NCBI GenBank assembly: GCA_963827085.1
Contig: CAWGZY010000003.1
Location: 930,001-994,000, forward strand
DNA length: 64,000 bases
DNA from: JAGVPT01 sp963827085
GTDB taxonomy: Bacteria > Bacteroidota > Ignavibacteria > UBA10030 > UBA8401
Reading direction: 5' to 3'
The notes below the pieces were generated by a model. That model made no database searches, was not told where the DNA came from, and worked only from the letters and a program-made list of their open reading frames with translations. Numbering within the stretch: the first letter of the stretch is position 1; every line of letters begins with the position of its first letter. Of the stretch, positions 27,697 through 35,769 are shown in pieces. The translations under genes were made by a program, and so were the position numbers.

Positions 27697-28343
27697 ACGT
27701 GGGAAACAGTATAGCAGAATCGTGGAAAAGAATCAAGTTGAAGCAGTAACGAGTAATGTCTTAATTTAGGATGGGTGCGAAGCTTGCTCGCGCAAATCCC
27801 AAGGGGATGGCTTCGCCAGACGCGCGGCGCGATGAAACTGCGCCGCTTGCTCAGGATGAACAGACTTTATTTAAACTAACAAAAAGGGGAACAAGCATTA
27901 TTAATTGATGTTACGCTTTCTGAAGAATTCATGAAGGAAGTGCTCCACCAAACAAAAGACACACCTCTAAATCCCCTCTCGTCATCGCGCAAGCCACGCA
28001 CAGAGGGGACTTGCCCCGCCTCTCCCCTCTGTGTGTGAGCGTGTGGCGAAAGCGAAAGGGTTGGGGGTGTGCCAAAAAGGATTTTCACATTTCGCCCCTG
28101 ACGGGGCTCAATCGTTTATTCTGGCTCCTTGCTACAAATATATCGCACTCAGCGCCATTTGCGTACCATGAGTTATTAAATCAACATACAAAGCTGCGCC
28201 GATCAATCAGGATGATCATGTACCTAAATCAAAAAAAGAATGCCGGACGTTTTTCAATCGACCGGCATTGTTGGTTCCCTATTCTGCTAAGCTAATCTGA
28301 GAAATCTGCAATCTGCGCTGAATCTGCCCAATCTGCGTAATCA
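27697..28343. repeat. Intergenic region with nested inverted-repeat elements
   Basis: A fragment of the 21.7/58.6 kb element lies at about 27748-27835, in the opposite orientation and with a micro-hairpin (about 27797-27818). A larger element, 27898-28179, has ends TTATTAATTGATGTTACGC and an imperfect complement. The element at 52908-53039 has the same ends but lacks a block of about 165 bases found here (27917-28083). That block is similar to 21443-21590. No credible gene is seen. Confidence 0.7.
27898..28179 (+). mobile_element. MITE-like element (TTAATTGATGTTACGC ends) carrying a nested block
   Basis: The left end is TTATTAATTGATGTTACGC. The right end is GCGTACCATGAGTTATTAA, its imperfect complement. 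Right-half sequence (TTTCGCCCCTGACGGGGCT, TACAAATATATCGCACTCAG) matches 52950-53020. The extra block at 27917-28083 interrupts the left arm relative to that shorter copy. It is a non-coding mobile or formerly mobile repeat. Confidence 0.65.
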
Positions 28344-31300
28344 TTACTTGAGAAGCAGCAATTTTTTCGATGCCGTAAAATTGCCGGCTCTTATCGTATA
28401 GATATACACGCCGGCAGAAAGTTTCGACGCATCGAACAGCACGCTATAACTCCCCGCTTTTCCTTCTTCATCGAACAACGTTGCCACTTCGCGTCCGAGA
28501 ATGTCGTACACTTTCAGCGTCGCTCTCACCCCATCCCCTAACCCTTCTCCAGCCGGGAGAGGGGCTGGGGTGAGGGTGAATGTGATTGTTGTTGCCGGGT
28601 TAAAGGGATTGGGATAATTCTGTTCGAGCACGATCGTGTTTGGCGTGGATCCAACCGTCGCTTCTGCTTCTTTACTGTACTCGAAATTCCCGTCCCGGTC
28701 GATTTGCTTGAGACGGTAGCTGTTCGTACCGAAGAGAGGAGAGTTGTCGATAAAAGAATAGCTGTGCGGTACATTGCTCGTGCCGCTGCCGCTGACGAAG
28801 CCGATAGGGTTCCACTCTCCACCACCCCCACCCAACCCTCCCGCACCCCCTCCCTTGCCCTCCCCCTGGTAGGGGGAGGGTTGGGTGGGGGTCGCGGTGC
28901 GCTGCACCTCGAACCCGTAATTATTCACTTCCGTCGCCGTCGTCCAGCGGAGTTCTATGGCGCCGGAGCCGGCAGCAGCCGTGAACGATGTGAGCTCAAC
29001 CGGAAGGGGAACGCTTCCCCAGGAAGTCGCAACACGAATTCCGTCTATCACCAATGTCGGTGCAATCGCCGCTCCCCCCTGTCTCAGCACAATGGCTCCC
29101 ATACCGGCAGCATCATTCTCCCCAGAAGGAGCGCTCACGGTCGGAGAATGTTCGGGGGCATTCAGCGGAGGGTTGACGAAGAGATCGACGGCATCGTCGG
29201 TATCGGACGCCGTATTGAACACATATTTCACGACGAGCAAATATGTCGTGTTGTACGAATAGACAGCCTTCGTGTAATTCGGCGCCGTGCTGCTTTTGCT
29301 GACGCCGAATGCCAGCTTGCCGCTGCTGTCCCTTGCAAAGATGCGCCCGCTGAAGCTTCCCATGGAGCTTGTGCTGAAATGAAAAAAATAATCGCCCGCC
29401 GTCTGCGCCGCACTGACATTGACAAGCAGCGAAGCGTAAACTTTTCCCGTCGTGATTTCGTCGAACGTCCGGTTGTCGTCTTCGCCGCTGGCTGTCAACG
29501 CAGCCGCGTTGCCGATACCGGATGAATTGTATCCGGCATACGTCAAGCCAGGGGAGACAACTGTGATGGGATTGGTTCCCTCCGCGCTGTGTGCCGACCA
29601 GCCGTTTGCAGTCAGGAGTGTGGAGGCGGCGTATGAAAAGTTCTCAACAAGTACCGCGTTCGTGGCTTCAAACGAAGCGGTTGTCGGATTCGCAAGTCCT
29701 CCGGTGTTTGTCGTTGTCAGTTTCAATCCCGATCCCCCCGCATTGACTTTCAAGTCATTCCACGAGACGGTACCGGATGATAAATTCTTTTTGATACCGG
29801 ACACTGAACTTAGCCCTGTGCCTGCCGCAAGTGCAATGGTCACGCTGCCGGAGGCGTCCAAATCTAAATTATTGTTCGCATCGCGCGCTTCAAGCGAAGC
29901 GGAAAAATTGGTATTGATATTTACAAAAGCGGATGGAAAACTTGTGAATACTAATTGCGTGGCCGTCACGCCGATCGAGTTCTTTGTCGAGTCCGAGTTG
30001 ATCGCTGCAAAAGAACTCATCTGTGAGCTTGTCGCATCCGTCTGCGTTATTGTTTTCGCGGCCGTCAGCGAGAATTGAAAGACCTGATGGTCATGAAGTC
30101 CCCCCGCTTTTAATGAAATTCTCAGTGAAAGCGTTTTGGTTCCATTGCTGGGAGCTGTTGCGGTGAAACCGCTGAATGTAAGAGAGTTTGTCCCGATAAC
30201 TGCACTTGCGAGGTGAGAAGATCCGTCGAACAGGTCGGCGGCGAGAATCGCGGATGTCCAATCTGCGACGCCGTTGTGCGCGCCTTGCGTGAAGGTAAGA
30301 CCGGAGACAATTGTCGGCTTGCCGTCGCCGTCGGAGAGTGAGGCGCCGCCGTCGCGGATTTTGATTTGCCATACCTGGGTTCCCGTTGTGGAAGACAGCG
30401 GCGAAGAATGATTCGAGAGAGATGAAATGGCGGCGGATTCAGAACCTGCGACAGCAACAATGTCGCTTAGCGATGCAGCCGCCAACGCACTCGTGGCATG
30501 GATTCCGGTCAGAGGATTAGCGCTGAGATAATTCGTGCCGTAACCCCTTCCATTATATGCAAAGGCTGCATAGCCGTACGTTGTCGATGGCGTCAGACCT
30601 GTTTCCGAAAATGATATCCCGCTTCCTGTAAATTCTACAACTCCGTCCCCGATTGTTTGACCGGCTGTGTACGTTGCGCCGTCCGCCGGTGATCCCGTTG
30701 GAACCGCACCGGTGCGGCGAAGCACAAGGTAGCCGTCAGCTTTTGGGGATGCAGCCGTAAACGAGACTGTCATCGTCGTGGAACCGACATTTGAAAACGC
30801 AAGCGCGGTCGGCTGCGCTTTCGGTTCGGATGCCGGGGAGGCGGTCACAGTGAGGTTGTCGATGCTGATTTTAGGCCGGCTTCCCGTTGTTCCCCCTGTA
30901 CCGTTATAATAGTAGAAACGGATTCTTGCCGTTGAACTATTGCTCAGATTTGCCGGAAGAGAAACCGCAGCCACCGAGCCCGATGCAGCGGCGCCGTTGA
31001 CGATATTGAGCACCGCCGCCGGGGATAACTCTGTGAATGTTTTCCCGTCCGTGCTTGTGTAGACGCGCAGCGAGCCGGCGCGCGGGCTTGCCCCGACTGT
31101 GCCGTTTGTTATATCTCCCCAATCAAAGCTCAATGTGCCGGCCGTAACGCCTGTAAAATCGACAAAAAAATCTATCGCCGCCGAGGAGGTGTTATCGGCA
31201 GTGCCTGTGGTGAGAAGGAGAATATTCTCCGTTCCTCTTTGAACTCCGGCTGAAGTTCCCGTAGAAAAAGTGAGTGTCGAGGTAGTGATCCTGCTGCCGT

Positions 31301-31520
31301 CCGGAATTGTGCCGTTTGTATCTGCGGCAACTCCGAGAAATCTGACGGCACCAACGCCCGAGGAAAACCCGTTGGCCCAGTTTGCAATGTCGGAGAAATT
31401 TTCTGTATAGCTCATACCAGCCGTTGCAGACATCGGAACTGGCGTTTGTCCCCGCGCCGGCATAACGAAGATTGCGGCGATAAATAGTACCGCCGCCGAA
31501 ATGGGAAAAAAATTTTTCAT
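28344..31520 (-). CDS. Large multi-domain T9SS cargo protein with palindromic insertions
   Basis: An ATG at 31520 gives 1,058 residues with a signal peptide (ISAAVLFIAAIFVMPARGQ). The mature part opens with a jelly-roll type domain, then Fn3-like modules (ALAFSNVGSTTMTVSFTA) and further beta-rich modules. The end is VELTSFTAAAGSGAIELRW and a sorting domain (YPNPFNPATTITFTL ... LKVYDILGREVATL ... KKLLLLK). Two stretches do not belong to the fold. TPTQPSPYQGEGKGGG sits in the last Fn3 module. LTPAPLPAGEGLGDGV sits inside the sorting domain. Both are translated palindromic repeats that stayed in frame. A surface or extracellular structural role is likely. Confidence 0.85.
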   Translation of the reverse strand: MKNFFPISAAVLFIAAIFVMPARGQTPVPMSATAGMSYTENFSDIANWANGFSSGVGAVRFLGVAADTNGTIPDGSRITTSTLTFSTGTSAGVQRGTENILLLTTGTADNTSSAAIDFFVDFTGVTAGTLSFDWGDITNGTVGASPRAGSLRVYTSTDGKTFTELSPAAVLNIVNGAAASGSVAAVSLPANLSNSSTARIRFYYYNGTGGTTGSRPKISIDNLTVTASPASEPKAQPTALAFSNVGSTTMTVSFTAASPKADGYLVLRRTGAVPTGSPADGATYTAGQTIGDGVVEFTGSGISFSETGLTPSTTYGYAAFAYNGRGYGTNYLSANPLTGIHATSALAAASLSDIVAVAGSESAAISSLSNHSSPLSSTTGTQVWQIKIRDGGASLSDGDGKPTIVSGLTFTQGAHNGVADWTSAILAADLFDGSSHLASAVIGTNSLTFSGFTATAPSNGTKTLSLRISLKAGGLHDHQVFQFSLTAAKTITQTDATSSQMSSFAAINSDSTKNSIGVTATQLVFTSFPSAFVNINTNFSASLEARDANNNLDLDASGSVTIALAAGTGLSSVSGIKKNLSSGTVSWNDLKVNAGGSGLKLTTTNTGGLANPTTASFEATNAVLVENFSYAASTLLTANGWSAHSAEGTNPITVVSPGLTYAGYNSSGIGNAAALTASGEDDNRTFDEITTGKVYASLLVNVSAAQTAGDYFFHFSTSSMGSFSGRIFARDSSGKLAFGVSKSSTAPNYTKAVYSYNTTYLLVVKYVFNTASDTDDAVDLFVNPPLNAPEHSPTVSAPSGENDAAGMGAIVLRQGGAAIAPTLVIDGIRVATSWGSVPLPVELTSFTAAAGSGAIELRWTTATEVNNYGFEVQRTATPTQPSPYQGEGKGGGAGGLGGGGGEWNPIGFVSGSGTSNVPHSYSFIDNSPLFGTNSYRLKQIDRDGNFEYSKEAEATVGSTPNTIVLEQNYPNPFNPATTITFTLTPAPLPAGEGLGDGVRATLKVYDILGREVATLFDEEGKAGSYSVLFDASKLSAGVYIYTIRAGNFTASKKLLLLK
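28522..28579. repeat. REP-type palindrome inside coding sequence (sorting domain)
   Basis: CTCACCCCATCCCCTAACCC and its approximate complement GGGGCTGGGGTGAGGG surround a CCAGCCGGG centre. It is translated on the minus strand as about 16 extra residues between TTITFT and RATLKVYD of the sorting domain. This is a dispersed type of C/G-rich palindrome captured in frame. Confidence 0.75.
28818..28893. repeat. Second REP-type palindrome inside coding sequence (Fn3 module)
   Basis: ACCCCCACCCAACCCTCCC on one side and GGGAGGGTTGGGTGGGGGT on the other form a long inverted repeat with the centre CCCCTGGTAGGGG. It is translated as about 25 residues rich in G, P and Q between VQRT and EWNPIGFV of the Fn3 module. 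The paralogues have only a few residues there. Confidence 0.75.
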
Positions 31521-31704
31521 CGAAGCAGCCCCCCTGCGATTAGTGAGAAGTGAGAAGTGAATAGTTAATGGTAAAGGGGAGAAGGTCTTGTCATGGTGGA
31601 TCGGCAAGAAAAAGAATCAGGAACGGGGAGATTGAATTTTCTGGGGAGAGCAGAGTTGCTAAGGGAAATATTATAATTGAAGGGGAAAAAAGCAAGTTAT
31701 TTTT

Positions 31705-31835
31705 GGTAGTGTTACAATTTCGAAGTAAATGTCATTCCGGCGAAAGCCGGAATCCAGTTTAATCGGTCTGGATGCCAGCTTTCGCTGGCATGACACACAT
31801 TTTTCGGTTTGATATGCTCAAACTGTAACACTACC
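31705..31835 (-). mobile_element. 131-bp MITE, copy 2 (inverted), with 8-bp target duplication
   Basis: The sequence is the exact reverse complement of 23648-23778, base for base by my comparison. It is flanked by TTATTTTT at 31697-31704 and 31836-31843, a different target from copy 1. Identity over the full length plus intact duplications implies recent movement. Confidence 0.92.
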
Positions 31836-31920
31836 TTATTTTTGAGGGGGTTACAATTCTCTTGTCAGAATAACAATGATGGAGCTTTGTCCTTTCAGAA
31901 TACTCTTCACCACCACAACC

Positions 31921-32515
31921 ACATGTCACCCTGAGCGGAGCGAATGCCAAAGGCAGCCCCTTGGGAGGGTCTATAACATTGAAGCACTGTAAATCCACGA
32001 TGCTGCGGTGACGGAGATTCCTCTCCCGCCAAAAAGCGGCGGGATCGGAATGACATTGATGGGGCTGAGTCTATTCAGAATGGTACAATTCATCGCCCCC
32101 ACATGTCACCCTGAGCGGAGCGAATGCCAAAGGCAGCCCCTTGGGAGGGTCTATAACATTGAAGCACTGTAAATCCACGATGCTGCGGTGACGGAGATTC
32201 CTCTCCCGCCAAAAAGCGGCGGGATCGGAATGACAATGATGAGGCATTGGTCCATGATAATAGCTGGGTCTTCCACCTCTACATGTCACCCTGAGCGGAG
32301 CGAATGCCAAAGGCATCCCCTTGGGAGGGTCTATAACATTGAAGCACTGTAAATCCACGATGCTGCGGTGACGGAGATTCCTCTCCCGCCAAAAAGCGGC
32401 GGGATCGGAATGACAATGATGAGGCATTGGTCCATGATAATAGCTGGGTCTTCCACCTCTACATGTCACCCTGAGCGGAGCGAATGCCAAAGGCATCCCC
32501 TTGGGAGGGTCTGGA
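31921..32515. repeat. Tandem array, 180-bp period, 3.3 copies
   Basis: Units start at 31921, 32101, 32281 and 32461 with ACATGTCACCCTGAGCGGAG. Each unit carries a 22-nt micro-hairpin pair (for example 32125-32146). Full units also carry a 21-nt hairpin TCCCGCC-(A-rich)-GGCGGGA (for example 32024-32044) inside REP-like arms. Units differ by only a few bases. The last unit is partial and ends in an arm of the general repeat. Confidence 0.9.
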
Positions 32516-32667
32516 TTGCGCGGGGGCGACTTATGGCTTTCTCCCCACCGCGCAATCTAGATTCTTCACTTCGTCCCGCTTCCGCGGGACTCGTTCAGAA
32601 TGACAATGATGGGGCATTGTGCGTTTAGAATGACAAGGACTGTTGCTTCCCTTTCCCCATAATAAAA

Positions 32668-32697
32668 AAGCCGGTCAGCATTTCGACTGACCGGCTT
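32668..32697 (-). terminator. Rho-independent terminator of the 719-residue T9SS cargo gene
   Basis: An 11-bp stem AAGCCGGTCAG / CTGACCGGCTT with an 8-base loop is followed on the minus strand by a T run. It lies 34 bases after the stop codon of the gene ending at 32731. A-rich sequence on both sides could let it act in both directions. Confidence 0.88.
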
Positions 32698-32730
32698 TCC
32701 AAAAAATAACAACAGCGCTCGCGCGCACGC

Positions 32731-34890
32731 TTACTTGAGAAGAAGCATCTTCTTTATCTGACGGCTATCGGCCGTTTGCAGACTATAGAAGTATGTTCCG
32801 GAAGCAAGGCTGCTTGCGTTAAACTGCACTTGATACAGCTGATTCGCCTTCGCATCTCCGTCGAACAATGTCATCACTTCCTGGCCGAGCATGTTATAGA
32901 CTTTCATGCTCGCCTTTTGGTCCGTCTTCACGGCAAAAGTGATCATCGTTGTCGGGTTGAAGGGATTCGGATAATTCTGGCTGAGTGCGTAATCGCTCGG
33001 GCTAAGGCCGACAGCCGCTTGAATTGTCTGGCTGTAGACAAACGCTCCGTTGTGGTCGATCTGTTTCAAACGGTATGAATAATTTCCGGCAGCAACTGCA
33101 TCGACATAGCTGTAGCTGTGAGGAGAATTGGACGTCCCGTTACCGGCTACAAATCCAACCTGCGTCCATGTGCCCGCTGCATTTCGTTCAACTTCAAAAC
33201 CGGAGTTATTGATCTCCGTCGCCGTTCTCCATGCGAGGTTTACACTCTTCCCGCTGACAGTTGCGTTAAACGCCGTCAACTCGACCGGAAGAGGATATGC
33301 GGTTACTTCATCTGCACCAATGTAAGGATATGTGGCATCTCGTGTATCACCATCAATATCCGTAGTGATTCCAGGAATTGGCGTACCAATATAATGTCCG
33401 TTAGCATGATTCACATTGAGATGCAGATTCTCTGAGCCAGCGGTTATGTTGGTAAAATCGGTTGTAAATTGGTATGAATCAGCATCAAACCCAGTTGCTC
33501 CCTGTAAATCTGCCAACGCTGGACAATCCGTAGAGGCTGGCAAGAAGCCGGGGCCGGTTCCGGCAGTGAGCAAGGTGGTTGTTGCAGCACAATCATAGTT
33601 ATTATAATCCGAATTGTTGATCGTGCCAACATTATAAACCACACAATAACTCTTGATGCCGGTTCCCGTATAAGTGTTCTTAAGAATATTGTTTTCCACG
33701 TTGATGGTCGCAGGTGGATTTGTGAAATACAAACAAGTAGTATAAAAGTTATAATTGCTGGTGGTGTTCGCAAGATAGATGCTGTTGAAATAAATATTGA
33801 ACGTTCCAGCTCCAAAGCAATACATTCCGACAATATTTGTATCGGGAGCATTTCCCGTACCTAGCCCTCCTCCGCTTCCGATTGCATAAACCATGTTGTT
33901 ATATGCAGTAACGGCATCGCTGGATGATAATAAGCCCATATATATACCGGCCGCATATATAGATGCCGGTGTGCTTGAGAAACCATCGCTATTGGTGATA
34001 TCATGCACTTTATTGTTCGCAATTACATTATTTGTGCCAGAGAGATTTGTTAAATAGATCCCTTCGACGTTCTTGGCGGAAGTTGAAGTTGTAATCGTCA
34101 AATGTTCTACCTCACATCCGGTAACTGTAAAGCCGCTCTGGTTACTCCCCGCGATGCCATCAACATAACCATTGTGGGCACCGCCCAGATTGTTGACCGT
34201 ACACCCCGTCACCGTATTTCCAACACCTACATTACTAGCACTGCCTGATACATAGATACCATAGTCGGCGTTCTGAACTGTAACATTGGAGTATGTGTTG
34301 TGAGAATTGTTCACGGCCGCGTTATTGTTATAATCATCCACAGCGTATGTGTAGTTTGAACTCGTCGCATCCAATGTCACCGAACAATTTTCGATCGTAA
34401 TATACGAGGACCCTGCCACAGCGGCATTATTGTTGATGGCGTAACCATATTCGGTTTTGTCTGCAGCTACAGTGTTGCTGGAATTCTCCTGAACATCGAT
34501 CCCATTAAAAGTGATATAGCTTGTCCCTAAAATTTTAATGATATAGGTACCGCTTCCTGATGCCGAAAGGACCGCTGCTGTGATGAGAGGATCGGCCCCA
34601 GTTCCGGATTTCTGAAACGTCACTGTGTTCGTAGAAGTAGGAGCATTCGACGTGATTGAAATCTGTCCTGCTGTTTTAGAACCAAAAGTCTCCGTATAGC
34701 TGGCTGGAACATTAAATGTAACTGCGCCACCTACACCTCTGGTATTAAGATCAGCGATCGCTAATGCAAGCGTCGCATATTCATTCCCAATTGTATATGT
34801 CCCCCCTGGGATCGGTACATTTGCGAACGTTGACTGTGCGCCGAGTCCCAACAGGAAGAGGATGCATAAAATTGGAAAAAGTTTTTTCAT
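32731..34890 (-). CDS. Secreted parallel beta-helix T9SS cargo protein
   Basis: This 719-residue protein has a signal peptide (LFPILCILFLLGLGAQSTFA) and an N-terminal beta-helix of about 480 residues. Helix strands include GGAVTFNVPASYTETF, SYITFNGIDVQENSSN and FTVTGCEVEHLTI. An Fn3-like module (PVELTAFNATVSGKSVNLAW; YSYRLKQIDHNGAFV) and a complete sorting domain (YPNPFNPTTMITFAV; MKVYNMLGQEVMTL; KKMLLLK) follow. The beta-helix suggests polysaccharide binding, lyase or adhesin activity; no catalytic residues were identified. A strong terminator follows the gene. Confidence 0.87.
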   Translation of the reverse strand: MKKLFPILCILFLLGLGAQSTFANVPIPGGTYTIGNEYATLALAIADLNTRGVGGAVTFNVPASYTETFGSKTAGQISITSNAPTSTNTVTFQKSGTGADPLITAAVLSASGSGTYIIKILGTSYITFNGIDVQENSSNTVAADKTEYGYAINNNAAVAGSSYITIENCSVTLDATSSNYTYAVDDYNNNAAVNNSHNTYSNVTVQNADYGIYVSGSASNVGVGNTVTGCTVNNLGGAHNGYVDGIAGSNQSGFTVTGCEVEHLTITTSTSAKNVEGIYLTNLSGTNNVIANNKVHDITNSDGFSSTPASIYAAGIYMGLLSSSDAVTAYNNMVYAIGSGGGLGTGNAPDTNIVGMYCFGAGTFNIYFNSIYLANTTSNYNFYTTCLYFTNPPATINVENNILKNTYTGTGIKSYCVVYNVGTINNSDYNNYDCAATTTLLTAGTGPGFLPASTDCPALADLQGATGFDADSYQFTTDFTNITAGSENLHLNVNHANGHYIGTPIPGITTDIDGDTRDATYPYIGADEVTAYPLPVELTAFNATVSGKSVNLAWRTATEINNSGFEVERNAAGTWTQVGFVAGNGTSNSPHSYSYVDAVAAGNYSYRLKQIDHNGAFVYSQTIQAAVGLSPSDYALSQNYPNPFNPTTMITFAVKTDQKASMKVYNMLGQEVMTLFDGDAKANQLYQVQFNASSLASGTYFYSLQTADSRQIKKMLLLK

Positions 34891-35010
34891 AGTGTGAATC
34901 CTTTCAGAGGTTTGTGATGCATGATGGATTGATTGTGTATTTTCGATTTACAATTTGCAATTTACGATTTTTGTCCGTCGAGATTAGTCCGTAGTCCTAA
35001 GTCTATGGCG

Positions 35011-35769
35011 CTAAGTCCTAACAACTAAGACCTGAGTTCTCACTTCTGTATTCTGTATTCCGATTTCTGTATTCTGACTCCTGACTCCTGTCTCCTGTCT
35101 CCTGACTTCCGTCTCCTGCCTCCTGTCTCCCGCCTCTTTCTTCACAATCGCATCTGAGCGGCGGGCGAAGAGAACGGTCGGAATTGTTTTTGCAACGAGC
35201 GAGAGGTCGAGCCTCGTGGACCGGGTCCGTTCGTAGAGCATGTCGAGACTCACGAGATTTTCGACTCCCTCTTCCCTGCTGCCGAAGAGCTGCCAGAGTC
35301 CTGAAAGTCCTCCGCGGGAGGTGAGCGCCGCACGCATATAATAGAGGGAGGGAGATTCTTGCTTCATCGCTTCGAGGTCCCGGATCGCCAGCGGGCGCGG
35401 GCCGATAAAGCTCATGTCGCCTTTCAAGATGTTCCACAACTGGGGAAGCTCGTCTAAGCCGGTGAGACGGAGCCATCCGCAGAACGGGGGAACATCTCCC
35501 GCGAATTCCGGCCTGAAAAAAATATTTGCGATGCCGGGGGGATGTTTCCTGGAATCCCGTTCCCTCATCGTCCGGAATTTATAGATGCGAAAACGTTTGC
35601 CTTCGAGGGATACTCCGCGATCCTGGATGTAGAGGGGAAATGCTCTCGTTTCCCAGGCGGCGGCGAGAAAAAAGATAATAACCACCGGGAACAACGCCGC
35701 CATGAGTGTCAGCGAGAAGAGGACGTCGAAAACTCTTTTCCAGAAGAAGTAGGATTTCTGTGGGGGCAT
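35011..35769 (-). CDS. Polyprenyl-phosphate sugar-phosphate transferase with repeat-encoded tail
   Basis: This 252-residue sugar transferase has an N-terminal membrane helix (VLFSLTLMAALFPVVIIFFL) and the motifs KFRTM, LDELPQLWN, GDMSFIGPRPL and RGGLSGLWQL. It primes lipid-linked glycan synthesis like the 1745-2395 protein but stands alone. The core ends at about residue 212 (SDAIVKKEA). The last 40 residues (RRQETEVRRQETG and similar) are encoded by an array of 7-base repeats, not by family sequence. Slippage there would change the reading frame of the tail only. Confidence 0.88.
   Translation of the reverse strand: MPPQKSYFFWKRVFDVLFSLTLMAALFPVVIIFFLAAAWETRAFPLYIQDRGVSLEGKRFRIYKFRTMRERDSRKHPPGIANIFFRPEFAGDVPPFCGWLRLTGLDELPQLWNILKGDMSFIGPRPLAIRDLEAMKQESPSLYYMRAALTSRGGLSGLWQLFGSREEGVENLVSLDMLYERTRSTRLDLSLVAKTIPTVLFARRSDAIVKKEAGDRRQETEVRRQETGVRSQNTEIGIQNTEVRTQVLVVRT
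35031..35130. repeat. Heptamer-like microsatellite (CTGTCTC/CTGACTC units)
   Basis: About 100 bases consist of imperfect 7-base units such as TCCTGTC, TCCTGAC and TTCTGTA in tandem. They form the 3' end of the sugar transferase gene. Seven is not a multiple of three, so unit gain or loss shifts frame and moves the stop codon. Confidence 0.8.

Larger units (their letters stand above)
31521..32730. other. Intergenic repeat region: MITE, tandem array and terminator
   Basis: About 1.2 kb has no gene. Going right it contains the second MITE copy, a 180-bp tandem array and the terminator of the next minus-strand gene (listed separately). Open frames across the array, such as 32071-32496, simply repeat with the DNA period and are not genes. 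Confidence 0.8.

Noticed and set aside
28538..29525. Long overlapping frames on both strands of the 1,058-residue cargo gene
   Set aside because: Composition and order of domains support only the 28344-31520 minus-strand frame; the others are shadows with no start signals or domains.
32071..32496. Open frame of 141 codons on the minus strand
   Set aside because: Its peptide repeats with the DNA tandem period (PLAFAPLRVTC... twice), has no ribosome-binding site and is explained by the array.
31921..32515. Possible CRISPR array (regular spacing of repeats)
   Set aside because: The period is 180 bases, the whole unit is repeated with no unique spacers, and no cas gene is present. The same holds for the 197-bp and 167-bp arrays.
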